Under the pieces are notes generated by a model. The model was not told the DNA's origin. It was given only the letters and a program-made list of their open reading frames with translations, and did no database searches. A DNA stretch of 5,966 nucleotides from an uncultured Eubacteriales bacterium (GTDB taxonomy: Bacteria > Bacillota > Clostridia > Christensenellales > Borkfalkiaceae), in contig CATJZR010000019.1 of NCBI GenBank assembly GCA_949745625.1, forward strand, positions 1 to 5,966, written 5' to 3'. This document shows positions 5,547-5,966 of the stretch, in pieces. The stretch's first letter is position 1; the number at the start of each line of letters is the position of its first letter. The position numbers and the translations under genes were made by a program.

Positions 5547-5575
5547 TTGTTTTTTTATTTTCAATATGATATAAT
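5547..5575 (+). promoter_or_regulatory. Promoter of the lipoprotein gene
   Basis: A perfect -10 box TATAAT (5570-5575) preceded by TG (5567-5568) forms an extended -10. A weak -35, TTGTTT (5547-5552), lies 17 bases upstream in a T-rich tract. Transcription should start near 5582, leaving a 34-base leader that contains TCTGT/ACAGA (5577-5581 with 5600-5604). Confidence 0.75.
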
Positions 5576-5615
5576 ATCTGTACGATACACCGTAATTTAA
5601 CAGAGAGTAGATAAA

Positions 5616-5966
5616 TTGAAAAAAATTATTATAATCGTTTTGATTTGCTCAATTCTATGCTTAACAGCAGGATTGACGGGATGCGGAAATGAATTCGCAA
5701 AACAAGAATATAACGATGCCGAAAAAATAGCGCAAATCGAAGATCGTTATGCAAAAGACAATTCGGTTTTTAACCCCATAGACGGCGGATACTCTCTTAC
5801 TGTGTCAAAATTCAACGGACGGCAAACTCTATGGAATAAAACTTTCGAAAATAGTGCAGAGATAGAGATACAACTTGATTTGAGTATTTCAAGCGGCAGC
5901 GCGAAAGTCGTATATATTGATTGCAATAATAACGTAACCGTTTTAATAGAATGCTCGCAAAACGAT
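5616..5966 (+). CDS. Secreted lipoprotein of unknown function, 5' part
   Basis: The open frame starts at TTG (5616-5618) and runs to the window end, giving 117 residues with no stop. The start is fixed by the signal peptide: MKK, a hydrophobic stretch IIIIVLICSILCLTAG, and the lipobox LTGC with Cys23, the residue that signal peptidase II would expose and lipidate. The mature part is extracellular and anchored to the outer face of the membrane. It begins with a charged segment (GNEFAKQEYNDAEKIAQIEDRYAKD) followed by a probable beta-rich region (GGYSLTVSKFNGRQTLW). There is no in-frame ATG, and the upstream GAGAG (5603-5607) is only a weak ribosome binding site, so translation may be modest. 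Codon use is more AT-rich, with ATA codons, than in the synthetase operon, hinting at a less conserved gene. I do not recognise a functional family. Confidence 0.82.
   Translation, partial: MKKIIIIVLICSILCLTAGLTGCGNEFAKQEYNDAEKIAQIEDRYAKDNSVFNPIDGGYSLTVSKFNGRQTLWNKTFENSAEIEIQLDLSISSGSAKVVYIDCNNNVTVLIECSQND

Noticed and set aside
5234..5569. Plus-strand frame of 111 codons after the repressor gene
   Set aside because: It starts inside the repressor gene in another frame and runs straight through the strong terminator and into the lipoprotein promoter region; no ribosome binding site or domain.

Overview
The window reads as ordinary chromosome of a low-to-middle-GC Bacillota, probably an uncultured Clostridia-type gut bacterium. 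This rests on strong GGAGG-type ribosome binding sites, consensus sigma-A promoters, a Firmicutes-style short serine acetyltransferase beside cysteinyl-tRNA synthetase, and a small Cys-anchored lipoprotein. No species can be named from the sequence alone.

Layout. On the minus strand at the left edge is the first codon block of rplM (ribosomal protein L13), with a strong promoter and an 84-nt structured leader. Next, at about 300-456, is a non-coding stretch packed with perfect inverted repeats. Then comes a minus-strand operon read right to left: cysE (serine O-acetyltransferase), cysS (cysteinyl-tRNA synthetase, overlapping cysE by 14 bases) and alaS (an unusually short alanyl-tRNA synthetase). 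A 223-base divergent intergenic region at 4332-4554 holds the cysE promoter and the promoter and candidate operators of a plus-strand DeoR/GlpR-family repressor. After the repressor come a small hairpin that resembles the signal recognition particle RNA core, a strong intrinsic terminator, and an AT-rich promoter region. The window ends in the 5' part of a lipoprotein gene.

How the genes fit together. The operon couples the first committed step of cysteine synthesis (O-acetylserine formation) to charging of tRNA-Cys, and adds the enzyme charging tRNA-Ala. The DeoR repressor probably senses a phosphorylated sugar, but no sugar gene lies in the window, so its target is unknown. The lipoprotein is a separate transcription unit.

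I see no clear new multi-gene system. The points most worth a second look are: the short AlaRS lacking both the C-Ala region and the editing beta-barrel; a cysE promoter that places transcription start exactly on a GTG start codon (leaderless mRNA, no T-box); the rplM leader with mutually exclusive hairpins; the palindrome cluster after alaS; and the SRP-core-like hairpin after the repressor gene.
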